Below, one piece after another: positions 63,203-64,000 of a stretch of DNA of 64,000 nucleotides (its first letter is position 1; each line of letters opens with the position of its first letter). The DNA is from Desulfobacteraceae bacterium (GTDB taxonomy: Bacteria; Desulfobacterota; Desulfobacteria; Desulfobacterales; Desulfobacteraceae), in the NCBI GenBank assembly GCA_024225635.1, contig JAAEMK010000497.1, positions 271,692-335,691 on the forward strand. Direction: 5' to 3'. The notes beneath the pieces are model-generated. The model was not told where the DNA came from and did no database searches. It was given only the letters and a program-made list of their open reading frames with translations. The translations under genes and the position numbers were made by a program.

Positions 63203-64000
63203 ATGACGACAGACCTGACACTTAAAATCGGAGGAGAGGCGGGCCAGGGTATCCAGACCATCGGCACCCTGCTTGGGGAGGTTTGCCATGGCGCCGGCCT
63301 GTTCACCTTTTCCGTGGATGACTATGAATCACGGATCAGGGGGGGGCACAACTTTAATCTCCTGAGAATCAGCGATGCCCCCCTCACCGCCCCGGGCAAC
63401 CGCATCGACATCCTGGTTGCCATCGACCAAAAGACCGTGGAACTGAACCGGGACAACCTTACGGACACGGCCGTCTCCATCATCAATTCAAGGGACGGGG
63501 AGAAATCCAGCCCCTCGACCCTGCACCTTCCGGTGGCGGATCTCGCAAAGGAGGCCGGGAACGTAATCGCGGCAAACACGGTGGCCGCGGGCGCGGCCCT
63601 GGCCGTCATGGGCGCTCCTTTTTCCCTCCTTGAGCGCATTCTGGCGGAAAGGTTCAGGGTCAAGGGAGACACCATCGTAACCCTGAACGTTACAGCCGCC
63701 CGAAAGGGGTATGATGCGGCCCGGGACATCCGCCTTGCCAAGCAGCTTGACTGGAAAGGCGACAAGGGCGGCAGGATACTCATGACTGGGGCCAGGGCCG
63801 CCGCCCTTGGGGCCATTGCCTCGGACTGCCGGTTCTTCTCCTTCTATCCCATGAGTCCAGCCACCGGCATCATCTCCAATGTGGTCCCCTTTTCAAAGAC
63901 CCTTCCCATAGTGGTGGAGCAGGCAGAGGACGAGATCGCCGCCGTCACCATGGCCATGGGCGCCTCCTTTGCCGGGGCAAGATCCCTTACCGCCACCTCC
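63203..64000 (+). CDS. korA: 2-Oxoacid:ferredoxin oxidoreductase, alpha subunit with fused gamma domain (3' end outside window)
   Basis: ATG 63203 follows TAAGGAGAAAAG. The first 190 residues are the gamma-type domain, with the glycine loop KIGGEAGQGIQTIGTLL and the DDYESRIRGGHNFN segment. The following part is the start of the pyrimidine-binding alpha domain (GARAAALGAIASDCRFFSFYPMSPATGIIS). This gamma-alpha fusion is typical of KorA, which makes succinyl-CoA from 2-oxoglutarate and reduces ferredoxin. The neighbouring icd and gltA support that substrate; related enzymes for pyruvate or branched 2-oxoacids are possible. The gene is open at the window end, and korB is expected next. Confidence 0.9.
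   Translation, partial: MTTDLTLKIGGEAGQGIQTIGTLLGEVCHGAGLFTFSVDDYESRIRGGHNFNLLRISDAPLTAPGNRIDILVAIDQKTVELNRDNLTDTAVSIINSRDGEKSSPSTLHLPVADLAKEAGNVIAANTVAAGAALAVMGAPFSLLERILAERFRVKGDTIVTLNVTAARKGYDAARDIRLAKQLDWKGDKGGRILMTGARAAALGAIASDCRFFSFYPMSPATGIISNVVPFSKTLPIVVEQAEDEIAAVTMAMGASFAGARSLTATS

Noticed and set aside
1-64000. CRISPR arrays, rRNA, tRNA, insertion sequences or prophage
   Set aside because: No repeat-spacer pattern, no RNA gene signature and no transposase, integrase or phage structural gene was seen. The sheath fusion alone is not evidence for a phage.

Overview
The window looks like chromosome of an anaerobic, respiratory, motile Gram-negative bacterium, most likely a sulfate-reducing member of the Desulfobacterota. 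This is inferred from gene content: Hcp with an HcpR-like regulator, a Ni-Fe CO dehydrogenase, rubredoxin and rubrerythrin-like proteins, cytochrome bd, multihaem cytochromes c, many small ferredoxins, ferredoxin-linked 2-oxoacid oxidoreductase, and several small families I associate with Desulfovibrio-type genomes (DVU0298, DVU0772). Most genes are GC-rich by eye. Two stretches are visibly more AT-rich: about 1.8-3.1 kb and 44.5-52 kb. I see no rRNA, tRNA, CRISPR array or insertion sequence.

Layout. 0-1.6 kb: 3' part of a copper-type P-ATPase. 1.8-3.1 kb: a lone P-loop ATPase. 9.2-3.2 kb (minus strand): a dedicated Hsp70 operon (large TPR protein, J-like protein, GrpE-like protein, Hsp70, zinc-ribbon protein). 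9.5-14.9 kb: patatin-like protein, periplasmic binding protein, hybrid histidine kinase. 15-21.3 kb: nitrosative/redox stress block (hcp, trmO, an HD-domain plus ferredoxin operon, CheX-like protein, ferredoxin, Crp/Fnr regulator). Two nearly identical FNR-type palindromes precede hcp and the HD operon. 21.4-25 kb: sfsA, a TIGR02757 protein, proC and a small ferredoxin operon. 25.2-28.7 kb: oxygen defence (cydAB, DUF2892 protein, rubredoxin, rubrerythrin-like protein). 28.7-31.9 kb: small unknown genes, a broken oxidoreductase remnant, a DHH phosphoesterase and a polytopic membrane protein. 32.2-34.9 kb: amino-acid-type ABC importer genes without an ATPase. 35-36.5 kb: methyltransferase and triheme cytochrome.

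36.8-52 kb is a signalling block: tandem duplicate chemoreceptors (the first behind a sigma-54 promoter), exported peroxiredoxin and thioredoxin-like proteins, three large histidine kinases and a CheR. 52-54.3 kb: exonuclease III and a five-haem cytochrome. 54.4-55.9 kb: an orphan fused type VI sheath protein (TssB-TssC). 56-58 kb: CO dehydrogenase cooS behind a perfect 18-bp palindrome. 58.2-59.1 kb: a sigma-54 promoter, a tiny zinc-ribbon gene whose 3' end is triplicated, and a rubrerythrin-like gene. 59.2-64 kb: oxidative TCA genes (citrate synthase, isocitrate dehydrogenase) with a glutaredoxin/ferredoxin-thioredoxin-reductase pair, divergent from a 2-oxoacid:ferredoxin oxidoreductase alpha subunit that runs off the window.

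How they fit together: the block at 15-28 kb handles NO/hydroxylamine and oxygen stress around ferredoxin and rubredoxin electron carriers. The block at 59-64 kb runs acetyl-CoA through citrate and isocitrate to 2-oxoglutarate with ferredoxin as electron acceptor. The kinases and chemoreceptors give environmental input. The most unusual items are the Hsp70 operon with a J protein lacking HPD, the FNR-type regulon tying an HD/zinc-finger protein to hcp, the orphan TssBC fusion and the triplicated gene end.
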